Made by a program: the position numbers and the translations under genes | Origin: Desulfopila aestuarii DSM 18488 | GTDB lineage: Bacteria; Desulfobacterota; Desulfobulbia; Desulfobulbales; Desulfocapsaceae | Reading direction: 5' to 3' | Assembly: GCF_900143695.1 (NCBI RefSeq) | Contig: NZ_FRFE01000004.1 | Location: 124,001 to 188,000, forward strand | Length of the DNA stretch: 64,000 nt | In this document: in pieces, positions 9,198 through 17,840 of the stretch | How the letters are laid out: every line of letters starts with the position of its first letter | Position numbering within the stretch: position 1 is the stretch's first letter | Notes under the pieces: model-generated | Databases searched by the model: none | The model's input: the letters and a program-made list of their open reading frames with translations, nothing else | Told to the model about the DNA's origin: nothing

Positions 9198-9827
9198 ATG
9201 AACAGCGAAGCCGACTCCTCTTCCCAAGCTGCACCATCTAATGAGAAAATCTCCCGCCTACTCGCTTTTGCAAAGAGCATTGGTGCCACCAAAGCTGCGA
9301 TGTTAGACCCTCGTGAGGTGCGGGTTGAGAATCGGCTCGCCGGCTTTTGTAAAAGTCCAAAATGTCCGCATTTTGGACTTTCCATGAGCTGTCCTCCACA
9401 TATTTCAGGACCTGGCGGTATGAGAAAGCTTCTGGAAAAATGTTCATATGTCATGGTCATTCGGATTGAAGTCGACAGCGACTCTCTGCACGGCGAAGAC
9501 CGTCCATCCGTCATGCGGCTCCTCCACGAAATATCAGCCACTGTTGAACAAGAGGCTATCCGACTTGGGTTTTCAGAAGCATACGCATTTGCAGGAGGTT
9601 CCTGCAAAATGAGTTTTTGTGCTTCCCATGAACAGTGTGCTGTACTTTCCGGGGAGGGTAACTGCCGAAATCCTGACGCCGCCCGTCCCTCCATGTCCGG
9701 TTTTGGTGTTAATGTCGGTGCGCTCATGCAGGCTGCCGGTTGGTCAACGTCTCTTTTTACCGAGAAAGATGATACAGGTGTCAGCCAATCCGCATGGGTT
9801 GCCGGACTGATACTACTTTATCGCTGA
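9198..9827 (+). CDS. DUF2284 predicted metal-binding protein
   Basis: A 209-residue cytoplasmic protein of the DUF2284 family, common in anaerobes. The cysteine pattern is conserved: CKSPKCPHFG followed by MSCPPH (about residues 50-75), then SCKMSFCASHEQC and GNCRNP (about 135-155), enough ligands for an iron-sulfur cluster or zinc. The Ser/Glu-rich first 15 residues are not conserved, so the true start could be a few codons later. Function unknown. Confidence 0.8.
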   Translation: MNSEADSSSQAAPSNEKISRLLAFAKSIGATKAAMLDPREVRVENRLAGFCKSPKCPHFGLSMSCPPHISGPGGMRKLLEKCSYVMVIRIEVDSDSLHGEDRPSVMRLLHEISATVEQEAIRLGFSEAYAFAGGSCKMSFCASHEQCAVLSGEGNCRNPDAARPSMSGFGVNVGALMQAAGWSTSLFTEKDDTGVSQSAWVAGLILLYR

Positions 9828-10075
9828 TATTTCACTCTGCGCTAACAATATACTATTTTCATGTAATTTCTGTTTCCAAATCAGACCCGATATCGCCCCC
9901 GTGTCGTCCCCACAGCGCCCCGTTTCTCCTGATGTCCTCTATGATTGTCGCCAATAACAACCTATAAAAAAGTCATCGACACCCAATGAGGATCAAAACT
10001 ATCTGATTCTACTATTGCAGTATCTCATTGCCTATCATCATGTAGAGATGAAGGCACCACCCAAGGAGGTAGACA

Positions 10076-10564
10076 ATGAAACGTGTACAGATGATGTTAT
10101 TGGCCATTTTTATTAGTTTTGTCAGCATCACCAATGTTAATGCCGGCGACAAGGCGGTGGGCGGGCTACTCATCGGAGCAGGAAGTGGTGCTATCATCGG
10201 TTCAGCGGCCGGTCAAAATACGGAGTCATTGCTCATTGGCACTGCCATCGGCGGAGCAGTTGGCTATGCCATCGGCAACAGTATGGAACATCCATCTCAT
10301 GTTGTCTATCAGAACACCTACCGTAGACCGGTTGTTACCCACTATCATGAATATCGCCCCCGTGTTTACTATCATCGCAAGCCTGTTCATAGCTATGGAA
10401 ATCCATATAAGCCACGATACAATTATGGCAGGCACGATACCAATTGCCGCGAAACGGTATCATACAAAAAAGATAGAGGAAGGGTGAGCAAGGTTGTTAA
10501 AACAACCTGCAATACACCGCGACTATACGACCGTGATAATAGTCGTTCCAGGTGGCACAGGTAA
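10076..10564 (+). CDS. Glycine-zipper surface protein with His/Tyr/Arg-rich tail
   Basis: A 162-residue protein with a strong ribosome binding site (AAGGAGG, 7 bases before ATG). A signal peptide (residues 1-23, ending NVNAG) is followed by a glycine-zipper region (about 28-70) with repeated GxxxG steps, typical of outer-membrane-associated proteins of the Rick_17kDa/YMGG type. Residues 75-135 are unusually rich in His, Tyr, Arg and Pro. A single Cys pair (NCRE and TTCN) follows. Exact function unknown. Confidence 0.7.
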   Translation: MKRVQMMLLAIFISFVSITNVNAGDKAVGGLLIGAGSGAIIGSAAGQNTESLLIGTAIGGAVGYAIGNSMEHPSHVVYQNTYRRPVVTHYHEYRPRVYYHRKPVHSYGNPYKPRYNYGRHDTNCRETVSYKKDRGRVSKVVKTTCNTPRLYDRDNSRSRWHR

Positions 10565-10662
10565 TATTTGTGCATTTTCAGATCATTTCATTTCCTATTT
10601 TCACATAATAACAATATATTGACAGATATCTACACTCTTCCCAGCACGACATCTCGCCCGCA

Positions 10663-10696
10663 TGCTGGCACCCGGTAAGGTGACCGGGTGCCAGCA
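10663..10696. repeat. Perfect 14-bp inverted repeat, possible terminator
   Basis: TGCTGGCACCCGGT and its exact complement flank a 6-base loop (AAGGTG). The hairpin is GC-rich and stable. It lies about 100 bases after the glycine-zipper gene and 130 bases before the cyclase-like gene. There is no T-tract directly after it on either strand, so it could be a factor-assisted terminator or an intergenic palindromic repeat. Confidence 0.5.
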
Positions 10697-10825
10697 CACC
10701 ATCTTGTGCAACAACAACCCATTACGTATCTTTTTGTCCAGCATATTTGAAAAGGTATGGTATTATGAGAGAAATACAACAATTCCATCATCTCATATAT
10801 TCATTGCATATCATTGCCTTAAAAA

Positions 10826-12274
10826 ATGAAAATAAGCCACAGCTCACAGTTTCTCGGTCGTTGCATCAATGATACCCTCGCAGGCTTGAGGGAAGGACTT
10901 TCCCGTTTTTCTGGGAAAAGCAGAAGTGCCGTTATTTTCTGTCTGGATGAATGCGACGATCTACACATATGTGATCCTCAAAATCTTCTGCGTGGCTACG
11001 AACCCAAAATAGAAGACATTTATCTCAAAAACACCGACTGGCGAGGTGAATCCTACCACCGGTATGACCGAAAGCTTTTTAACCATATCGATCCGGTAGA
11101 AAACCTGAAGCTTGACGGCCTGATCAGTTATGGCGGCCGATCCGGGGCAGTCTATTACCAGATGTGGTTCACCGAGCATCATCCGGACATGTGCTCCATC
11201 GGCCCCACTGAACGATGGCTTGAACACGCAGTTCTACGATTTTCCCACGATATCGCCAATGAGAGCAAACTCTATACCGGCATCTCCGGATCTTTTTTGC
11301 GTGAATATACAACCCATGCCGTACGCGACTTCATCGTTGATTGTGTCAACCTCAGGCTAGGAATCGATTCGCACATCAGGATTTACCAAGTTCTCGAATC
11401 GGTGCTTGGAATTTCCAAGACCCCCGAGGAAGGAGCCGTTCCCCAAGGCGAGTTGATGTTTGTTGAGCCACGATTGCTTGATCAGCTCAACTTTATTGCT
11501 CGTTTTCGCGACGACCAGCAACCACAGCTGAATCATCACAAACATATTAGAAAACTGCTGCTTTCCGTCGAACATTCAAGCCACAAGCTTGTCTCAAACG
11601 GCTCGCGTATACTCGGAATCTGCGATGGGCATTTACCCCAGTTTTGCCTCATTGCCGATTTTCAGGGTAAGCTCGGTTTCCTTCGCTTTAACAGCGAATT
11701 GGTCTGCAGTTTTGAAGACGGCAGTTTCAGTTCTTCAACCCATCGGGCCAAACTGTTTGAAGTAGAAGAAATTCTGCTCGATTACAATCTCGACACCACT
11801 GCCCGTAACAATCTTTTCCAAGTTGTCGCAGCCCTGGTCCATAACGCAGAAACCAACGGTTTTGGGTGCACCCTTGTTGTGGATCTGGAAGATGAATATT
11901 CCCCGCTTTCAGGCCAGTTGCTTGAGACGCCAATAGACCTCCAGCAACCTGATCGACTGGCCCTGGCAGCCGGACTGTCAAAAACCGATGGCGGGTTGCA
12001 CATTCGAAGTGATATCCGTTTACACGGATTTGCATGCCTGCTGGACGGCATCAGTATCCCAGGAGAAGATCGCGCCCGTGGCGCACGATATAACAGTGCT
12101 CTCCGCTTTACTGCAATCCGCCGAAATACCATCATCGTCGTGGTATCCTCTGACCGACCAGTCTCCGTTATCTATCGTGGTGTGGAAGTCCGAAAACGCC
12201 ACAGTTTTACCCATAAGGAGCGATGCTCACTTTTCCCAGAGCCTCTCAGCGACTGGCTGATTGCAGACGAATAA
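10826..12274 (+). CDS. Diadenylate-cyclase (DisA_N/DAC)-like domain protein with altered motifs
   Basis: A 482-residue protein without clear membrane segments. The last 170 residues align by eye with the DAC domain that makes c-di-AMP: the DGA metal/ATP motif appears as DGGLHI (about residue 387), and the GTRHRAA motif appears as GARYNSA (about 418). The catalytic aspartate is kept, but DGA is DGG and RHR is RYN. The N-terminal 300 residues form a large globular region of unknown family, possibly a sensor. It could be an active cyclase of a divergent clade or an inactive nucleotide sensor. It sits alone between a hairpin and a terminator. Confidence 0.65.
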   Translation: MKISHSSQFLGRCINDTLAGLREGLSRFSGKSRSAVIFCLDECDDLHICDPQNLLRGYEPKIEDIYLKNTDWRGESYHRYDRKLFNHIDPVENLKLDGLISYGGRSGAVYYQMWFTEHHPDMCSIGPTERWLEHAVLRFSHDIANESKLYTGISGSFLREYTTHAVRDFIVDCVNLRLGIDSHIRIYQVLESVLGISKTPEEGAVPQGELMFVEPRLLDQLNFIARFRDDQQPQLNHHKHIRKLLLSVEHSSHKLVSNGSRILGICDGHLPQFCLIADFQGKLGFLRFNSELVCSFEDGSFSSSTHRAKLFEVEEILLDYNLDTTARNNLFQVVAALVHNAETNGFGCTLVVDLEDEYSPLSGQLLETPIDLQQPDRLALAAGLSKTDGGLHIRSDIRLHGFACLLDGISIPGEDRARGARYNSALRFTAIRRNTIIVVVSSDRPVSVIYRGVEVRKRHSFTHKERCSLFPEPLSDWLIADE

Positions 12275-12318
12275 GAGAGCAGCGACAGCAGCTTTCTCGT
12301 GCTCTCATAAACGTAAAA

Positions 12319-12362
12319 GAAAAGGCTGCAAAGAGGACATTTGCCTTCTTTGCAGCCTTTTC
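12319..12362. terminator. Bidirectional rho-independent terminator
   Basis: A 14-base stem (AAAGGCTGCAAAGA / TCTTTGCAGCCTTT) with A-rich and T-rich flanks lies between two convergent genes and can stop transcription from both sides. Confidence 0.85.
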
Positions 12363-12396
12363 AACTTCTCTATCAAAAAAGAGTGATTTCGATTGA

Positions 12397-12651
12397 TCAG
12401 TCTTCAAGGACCCATTCAGGGATATGGTGCAGAATATAATTCTGAACAGCCTCCTTGAGCTGACTTTTGTCAACCTGCCCCACGGCCTTCATGGTGTCTT
12501 CAAAATCAAACCAGCACATCGGCTGATCCTCATGGTTATATACGGTGAGTACCCTTCTTTGCGGCTCATCAATGTCCTCTTCTTCCTGAATTGCCGCTAC
12601 CAGATTCATCGCTTGCTCAAGGCTCAGAAATTTTATCTGCTCATCGCTCAT
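12397..12651 (-). CDS. Small acidic protein of unknown function
   Basis: An 84-residue acidic cytoplasmic protein. The ATG at 12651 follows GGAGGTG with good spacing; the frame extends upstream but without a better start. It has a helical N-terminal part rich in Glu/Gln, a short beta-like segment (RVLTVYNHEDQPMCWFDF) and a helical C-terminus. I do not recognise the family. The gene lies downstream of rpmB, separated from it by a terminator. Confidence 0.65.
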   Translation of the reverse strand: MSDEQIKFLSLEQAMNLVAAIQEEEDIDEPQRRVLTVYNHEDQPMCWFDFEDTMKAVGQVDKSQLKEAVQNYILHHIPEWVLED

Positions 12652-12669
12652 ATCAACACCTCCAAACTG

Positions 12670-12707
12670 AAAAAGGCGAGTAGGAATCACTCCCTCTCGC
12701 CTTTTTA
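12670..12707. terminator. Rho-independent terminator after rpmB
   Basis: Stem AAAAGGCGAG / CTCGCCTTTT with T-runs on both strands. It terminates the rpmB transcript (minus strand). The next minus-strand gene begins just beyond it, so some read-through may express that gene. Confidence 0.75.
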
Positions 12708-12725
12708 TTGTAACTGTAAACCGGA

Positions 12726-12920
12726 TCAGGCTGGTTTAACCACAGCCCCGGAACGGATGCAACGGGTGCATACCCGTGCGCGTTTTACACCACCTGCACT
12801 GGTCATCATACGAACATTCTGAAGATTCGGCAGCCAACGCCGTCTTGTCTTATTATGTGCGTGAGAAACATTATTTCCGGTGATCGGTCCCTTGCCACAG
12901 ATTTCGCATACCTTAGCCAT
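12726..12920 (-). CDS. rpmB: 50S ribosomal protein L28
   Basis: A 64-residue L28 with the N-terminal CEICGK and later CTRC cysteines of the zinc-binding (C+) form, and the conserved [13 protein letters not shown] segment. Length and sequence are typical. It is preceded by the ribosome binding site AAGGAG and followed by its own terminator. Confidence 0.97.
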   Translation of the reverse strand: MAKVCEICGKGPITGNNVSHAHNKTRRRWLPNLQNVRMMTSAGGVKRARVCTRCIRSGAVVKPA

Positions 12921-13204
12921 TGTCTTTTCTCCTTATATACCATTTCTTGCCGGTTTTCATACAGCCGTTAAGAAATGAAAAAGTGTGTGTGTGAAATGTT
13001 TATTGTCCAGAACTGTGTCTAATACCTTGTTTAGCAGGCGAAAGCAAGATTTTTCCGGCTTCTTGGCAGAATAAAATACTCCCCGCTCCATGCATGGTAG
13101 AGTACATTATATCTGGATTATTTAAAAGTTGAACCTATTCTCTTGACAGAGACTGGAGCGATGAAGTTAACCGTCATGCACACATTTGTAAGGAAGATAA
13201 CGCT

Positions 13205-14113
13205 GTGAGCTATGAAAGTCCAACAATCCGCCCCCCGAGTGAATGGCGCAGCGGGTTACTTCGCGTAACGCGAGGTTGCAACTGGAACCGCTGCCGGTTC
13301 TGTGGCATCTACCCCCATCTTGGGCAGCCCGATTATTCAATTCGTCCCTTAGAAGAAATTTTCGACGATATCCGCCTTTTAGCTGAAAAACGCCCGGATA
13401 TTGAAACGCTCTTCCTCGGTGATGCCGATCCTCTCAGCGCCGGCACAAAGACAATGCTTCGAGTTCTGGACGAGGTAAAGAAACAATTCGATCCCACACG
13501 AATTACAAGCTATGCCAGATTTTCCACACTCTATAAACTTGGCATTGTAGAGCTCGGAACCCTTGCCAAAGCAGGTTTGTCGAGAATCCATATGGGCCTT
13601 GAATCCGGTGATGAAAAGATCCTCATTTTTCAAAGGAAAGGTCAGAATGCCAAGATGGTACGCACTGTTGCCTCATGGCTGAAGGAATGTGATATTGAGC
13701 TCTCCGTCTATGTCCTGCTTGGACTCGGAGGGCAGGAACGCTGGCAGAAACATGCCAGGGAAACAGCATTACTGCTTAACGATATCCAACCGGATTATAT
13801 TCGTATCCGCCGGCTCTTTGTCTACCCTGCCGCACCTGATGGGTCCCCACCCTGCCCCCTCAGCAGGGAGATATCTGACGGACTGTTTACCGAACAGAGC
13901 CCGGAAGGAACCATTCTCGAACTGGAAATGTTACTTGATCTGCTGGAACCTATGAACGCATTTTTCACCTGTGACCACAGTAACAATTACCTCAACATCT
14001 CCGGTCAACTCGATACAGATAAAACGGAAATGCTCCAGGAGGTTCGTACCTTCCTTTCCCTCCCTGAAAAGCAGCGCAACCAACGATATCAAAGGACGGG
14101 CTCTGGTATCTAG
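13205..14113 (+). CDS. Radical SAM protein, HemN/Elp3-like fold, unknown substrate
   Basis: A 302-residue radical SAM enzyme. The iron-sulfur motif CNWNRCRFC (CxxxxCxxC-like spacing) is at about residues 25-33, followed by a FLGDADPL segment and the HMGLESGDEKIL motif (about 145-156) seen in B12-independent HemN/YgiQ-like members. It starts with GTG, supported by AAGGA upstream. No SPASM-type cysteine cluster is evident at the C-terminus. The substrate cannot be told from the sequence. It is convergent with the Rieske protein gene. Confidence 0.85.
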   Translation: MSYESPTIRPPSEWRSGLLRVTRGCNWNRCRFCGIYPHLGQPDYSIRPLEEIFDDIRLLAEKRPDIETLFLGDADPLSAGTKTMLRVLDEVKKQFDPTRITSYARFSTLYKLGIVELGTLAKAGLSRIHMGLESGDEKILIFQRKGQNAKMVRTVASWLKECDIELSVYVLLGLGGQERWQKHARETALLLNDIQPDYIRIRRLFVYPAAPDGSPPCPLSREISDGLFTEQSPEGTILELEMLLDLLEPMNAFFTCDHSNNYLNISGQLDTDKTEMLQEVRTFLSLPEKQRNQRYQRTGSGI

Positions 14114-14163
14114 ATCTATTCGTAAAATCTATTCAGGCATCTCTTTAATTCGCAGCGTAGCTG

Positions 14164-14484
14164 CTATTCTTCAATCGGTCGTAAAGATACCAGAATAGTT
14201 TCCCCTTCTACCCGTAAGCCATATTTCCTGAGTGGTAATGAATCATGGTTAAGACATTCGCCGCTTGCCAGATCATACATCCACTGGTGTCGGGGACAGG
14301 TTGCCACGGTGCCGCGGAGTTCCCCAGTAGTGAGGTCCGCCCCCTGATGTTTACAAGATGCCTCTATTGCCAGAAAGCTTCCGTCTTCCAGTTGCAATAT
14401 GGCCACTTTTTTTCCAAGAAGTGTGTAAGACTTGATCCTGGTCGTGGCAAAATCAGCTACTCTTGCAATCTTAACATAGTCCAC
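14164..14484 (-). CDS. Rieske [2Fe-2S] protein, NirD/ferredoxin-like
   Basis: A 106-residue soluble Rieske domain with the two cluster-binding boxes CKHQGADL (CxH) and CPRHQW (CxxH) at about residues 44-65. No signal peptide or membrane anchor, so it is a cytoplasmic electron-transfer protein resembling NirD or dioxygenase ferredoxins. No oxygenase or nitrite reductase gene lies next to it, so its partner is unknown. Confidence 0.9.
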   Translation of the reverse strand: MDYVKIARVADFATTRIKSYTLLGKKVAILQLEDGSFLAIEASCKHQGADLTTGELRGTVATCPRHQWMYDLASGECLNHDSLPLRKYGLRVEGETILVSLRPIEE

Positions 14485-14590
14485 TCTTTATTTCTCCGGT
14501 TTGAGGTTTCAAGAAATGCCTACCTGCCACATCGTGACACATAACTTCCCCCTGTTTTTGAACGCGTTACCTAACGAAACAATAATGAGA

Positions 14591-14618
14591 TTGACTGAAC
14601 CCCATGACCAATTATAAT
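14591..14618 (+). promoter_or_regulatory. Predicted sigma-70 promoter of resB-resC
   Basis: TTGACT and TATAAT are separated by 16 bases. The likely start lies about 130 bases before the resB ATG. Confidence 0.6.
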
Positions 14619-14758
14619 TGTATGACATGAGAAGAGCCAAAGCTCGCTAAGCTGCACGTGCACTACGCTGCAGCACGCTTTTTCATTGCAATCATCCCTT
14701 TGGCATGGTAGCTACCTTACAGTTCGTTTTAACAATTATTCTCACCAATAGGTAGTCC

Positions 14759-16072
14759 ATGAATAACCGAAGTCAAGTCTGGAAATTTTTCAGTTCTGTC
14801 CAGCTCGCCATTTTTACCCTCTCCGCCATTTCTCTCACGTCTATTATCGGTACGATAGTTCCCCAGGATCGATCGTTCGCTTTTTATGTCGAAGAATATG
14901 GTGAGGTTACCGCTCGTTTTTTTCAGGTTCTCGACATTCCTGATATGTATACATCCTGGTGGTTCCTCACACTCCTTGGACTTTTGAGTGCCAACCTCAT
15001 TGTCTGCTCTATTGATCGATTTCCTCTTGCCTGGAAACAGGTCACTCTTGATCAGACCAGCCTCAGTAAGGATCGTCTGGAAAAAATGGCCTATACCCAC
15101 GTCATCCGCAATGCATCCTCAACACTCGCCACTACGCTTGAGAATGCTTTGAAAAAGGGAGGCTGGAAAATAGCCAAGAAAGAGACGAAGGATGGAGTAA
15201 TTACCGCGGCGCAGAAATATGGATGGAGCCGGACCGGAGTCTATATCGTTCATGCGTCAATCCTCGTTATATTTGCCGGCGCAATAGTCGGTCACTTCTT
15301 TGGTTTCAAGGGGAGCGTCTTGATTCCCGAGACCAAAGATACTGATAAGGTCTACGCCTCCAAGACCCAGGCACCCCTAGCCCTAGGCTTTACCGTACGT
15401 TGTGACAAGTTTGACATTGAATTCTACGATAACGGTATGCCAAAAGAATACACCTCCCGCCTTACCGTTTTGGAAAATGGTAAGGAAGTTTTAGTCAAAG
15501 ACATTGAGGTGAACCATCCCCTGCAATATAGGGGCATGACCTTTTATCAGTCGAGCTATGAAGGCTACCGTGATTTCCTGATTACGTTGACCAGTACCAC
15601 TGACAAGAGCACCAAAACATTCATAGCCCCTTTCCAGCAGCAGATCAAATGGGAGGGAAAAGATATCACCATGGGGATCGTCAATGCTGAAGCTCTCCGG
15701 GATCGAGTTGTTCGCATGAAGGTGTGGATTAAATCTAGCCAGAATCAGCCCATTACAATTATGGTCGACCCTCAAAAGCCGTATTCTCTTGAAGAGAACG
15801 GCTTGCCTTATACAGTCTCGGTTAAACAGATGTATGCTACCGGGCTTCAGGTTGCCAAGGACCCTGGAGTCGTACTTGTCTATATTGGCTGCTTTCTTAT
15901 GATGGTCGGTCTCTATATCGCTTTTTTCATGTCGCACCGACGGATCTGGATTCTCACCAGTACTGGAGAATCCACTGACCTGTTAATTGCCGGGACCACC
16001 AATAAGAATAAGCTCGGCTTTGAGAAAACCTTCACTGAATTGCTCCAGAGCATTACCAATACGAATGGATAG
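14759..16072 (+). CDS. resB: Cytochrome c biogenesis protein ResB (Ccs1)
   Basis: A 437-residue membrane protein of system II cytochrome c maturation. ResB and ResC carry heme across the membrane and attach it to CxxCH apocytochromes. Hydrophobic segments are near residues 14-34, 62-82, 163-183 and 375-397, with a large periplasmic domain between the third and the last. The segment FFQVLDIPDMYTSWWF is typical. The gene is followed at 88 bases by resC and then a multiheme cytochrome gene, which is a likely client. Confidence 0.92.
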   Translation: MNNRSQVWKFFSSVQLAIFTLSAISLTSIIGTIVPQDRSFAFYVEEYGEVTARFFQVLDIPDMYTSWWFLTLLGLLSANLIVCSIDRFPLAWKQVTLDQTSLSKDRLEKMAYTHVIRNASSTLATTLENALKKGGWKIAKKETKDGVITAAQKYGWSRTGVYIVHASILVIFAGAIVGHFFGFKGSVLIPETKDTDKVYASKTQAPLALGFTVRCDKFDIEFYDNGMPKEYTSRLTVLENGKEVLVKDIEVNHPLQYRGMTFYQSSYEGYRDFLITLTSTTDKSTKTFIAPFQQQIKWEGKDITMGIVNAEALRDRVVRMKVWIKSSQNQPITIMVDPQKPYSLEENGLPYTVSVKQMYATGLQVAKDPGVVLVYIGCFLMMVGLYIAFFMSHRRIWILTSTGESTDLLIAGTTNKNKLGFEKTFTELLQSITNTNG

Positions 16073-16160
16073 CTTCTGGTGCACACATCTTGATGACAAG
16101 CCACAAAGTACACAGGTCGATTTAGTAGTTCCTGACCAGCAATAATATGGAGTCTCACGA

Positions 16161-16997
16161 ATGGACAGTTCTCAACTACTTGGTATAACCACATTTACCT
16201 ATCTTTTTTCCACTCTCCTTTATGTCGCTATTTTTGTGTTCAAAGCGGAGCGGCTGGAGAAAGCAGCAACTGCTTTTACGGTAATTGCCCTCCTCATCCA
16301 GACTGCTGGCATAGCACTCAGGTGGGTTGAATCCTATCAGATGGGAATTGGTCACGCGCCCCTTACCAATATGTATGAGTCGGTGGTGTTTTTTGCCTGG
16401 ACCATTATCGCACTGTATCTCATTATCGAATGGAAATTTAAGACCAGGATGATCGGGGCTTTTGCTGTCCCGTTTGCCTTTCTTGCCATGGCCTACGCCT
16501 CATTTTCCACTGATATCTCGAAAAGCATCAGCCCCCTGGTTCCTGCATTGCAATCTAACTGGCTGATTGCCCACGTGGTAACCTGCTTTATCGGCTATGC
16601 CGCTTTTGCTGTCGCTGCAGGCCTCGGAGCCATGTACCTGTTAAAAGATAAGAGTGGGAACAACTCTTTACTGGAACGATTGCCTCCACTGAAAGTGATT
16701 GATGATATTACTCACAAGACCATGGTTTTCGGTTTCATCTGGCTCAGCGCCGGCATAATCACCGGTGCCGTCTGGGCAAATTCTGCCTGGGGAACCTATT
16801 GGAGTTGGGATCCAAAAGAAACCTGGTCCTTGATAACATGGTTCATATATGCACTGACACTCCATGCACGTTACACCCGGGGATGGGACGGAACCCGCAT
16901 AGCCTGGCTAGCACTTATTGGCTTTATTTCCGTTATCTTCACCTATTATGGTGTAAACTTCCTTCTTTCAGGGCTGCATAGCTACGGTTCTAACTGA
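16161..16997 (+). CDS. resC: Cytochrome c biogenesis protein ResC (CcsA/CcsB)
   Basis: A 278-residue polytopic membrane protein (about eight segments). It carries the tryptophan-rich heme-handling motif WGTYWSWDPKETW at about residues 211-223 and conserved histidines (HAPLTNMYESV near 62; HVVTCF near 139). It works with ResB as the cytochrome c synthase. The position directly before the cytochrome c3 gene supports this. Confidence 0.94.
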   Translation: MDSSQLLGITTFTYLFSTLLYVAIFVFKAERLEKAATAFTVIALLIQTAGIALRWVESYQMGIGHAPLTNMYESVVFFAWTIIALYLIIEWKFKTRMIGAFAVPFAFLAMAYASFSTDISKSISPLVPALQSNWLIAHVVTCFIGYAAFAVAAGLGAMYLLKDKSGNNSLLERLPPLKVIDDITHKTMVFGFIWLSAGIITGAVWANSAWGTYWSWDPKETWSLITWFIYALTLHARYTRGWDGTRIAWLALIGFISVIFTYYGVNFLLSGLHSYGSN

Positions 16998-17055
16998 TAA
17001 TAATCTATCACAGCGTAGTACTTATTTCGGGAGCAAACACAAACATTTAAGCTAT

Positions 17056-17084
17056 TTGACAATTGACTGCGAACGCAGTATAAA
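17056..17084 (+). promoter_or_regulatory. Strong predicted sigma-70 promoter of the cytochrome c3 gene
   Basis: TTGACA and TATAAA are exactly 17 bases apart, near consensus. The leader would be about 170 bases. This fits high expression of an abundant periplasmic cytochrome. Confidence 0.75.
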
Positions 17085-17263
17085 TAAGGGCATTCAAGAC
17101 AACTACGAAACAGATATCAGTTGTTGTCCGTATCGCATTGCAGCATGGGACAACAGTTTGCATTCTCGCTCCGATGGCGTTTAGCACACTCTTGCAACTG
17201 ACTGTCATCGGTTTCATGTATTTCTCAACAACCATTTTTCAACACACGCAGAGAGGAAAGATC

Positions 17264-17677
17264 ATGATCAAAAAGGCCCTAATTACCGCTGCTGCAGTTG
17301 CATTCCTTCTTGGTGGCATCGCCGCAGTAAGCAGTGCTGATGCCGGACCGGAGGAAATTACTCTTGAGACCACCGGTTCTGCTAAGCCAAAACCAGCTTT
17401 TTTTCCGCATAAAGCACATCAGGCCGCATTTGCATGTGCTGAGTGTCACCACGGTATGGCTGACGGCAAGCAGGTACCTTATACAGAAGGCATGGAAATC
17501 GGCAAATGTGAGTCCTGCCATAATGGTGATGTACTCGCGGGCAAAACTGCAGGTAAAGAAAAACTGGATACTTTCAAAGGTGCAGCTCACGCCAACTGTC
17601 TTGCTTGTCACAAAGAAGTAGCTGCCAAGGATGAGGCCAAGAAAGATCTGAAATCCTGCAAGACCTGCCACAAATAA
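17264..17677 (+). CDS. Periplasmic tetraheme cytochrome c3
   Basis: A 137-residue exported protein: signal peptide at residues 1-25 (ending SSADAG), then a class III cytochrome c3 fold with four CxxCH heme sites (CAECH, CESCH, CLACH, CKTCH). Histidines of the HKAHQ and CHHG type act as distal ligands. In sulfate reducers this protein carries electrons between periplasmic hydrogenase or formate dehydrogenase and membrane complexes. The ATG at 17264 follows GAGAGGAAAG. A strong terminator follows. Confidence 0.95.
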   Translation: MIKKALITAAAVAFLLGGIAAVSSADAGPEEITLETTGSAKPKPAFFPHKAHQAAFACAECHHGMADGKQVPYTEGMEIGKCESCHNGDVLAGKTAGKEKLDTFKGAAHANCLACHKEVAAKDEAKKDLKSCKTCHK

Positions 17678-17710
17678 TTCTTTGACTCCCAGCTAACTTT
17701 TGGATCAAAC

Positions 17711-17747
17711 AAAATGGGCGTTCCCTATATCGGGAACGCCCATTTTT
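17711..17747. terminator. Strong bidirectional terminator
   Basis: A stem of about 15 bases (AAAATGGGCGTTCCC with its complement) with a 6-base loop and T-tract, between the cytochrome c3 gene and the convergent glyS. Confidence 0.92.
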
Positions 17748-17840
17748 CATTTCACCCCTGAGACATGATCAGGTTTGTAGCCGGTTGTTCAACACTTGCA
17801 GCAAACCGGCTAAAACGTCATTAGAAAAAACCGAACATCT

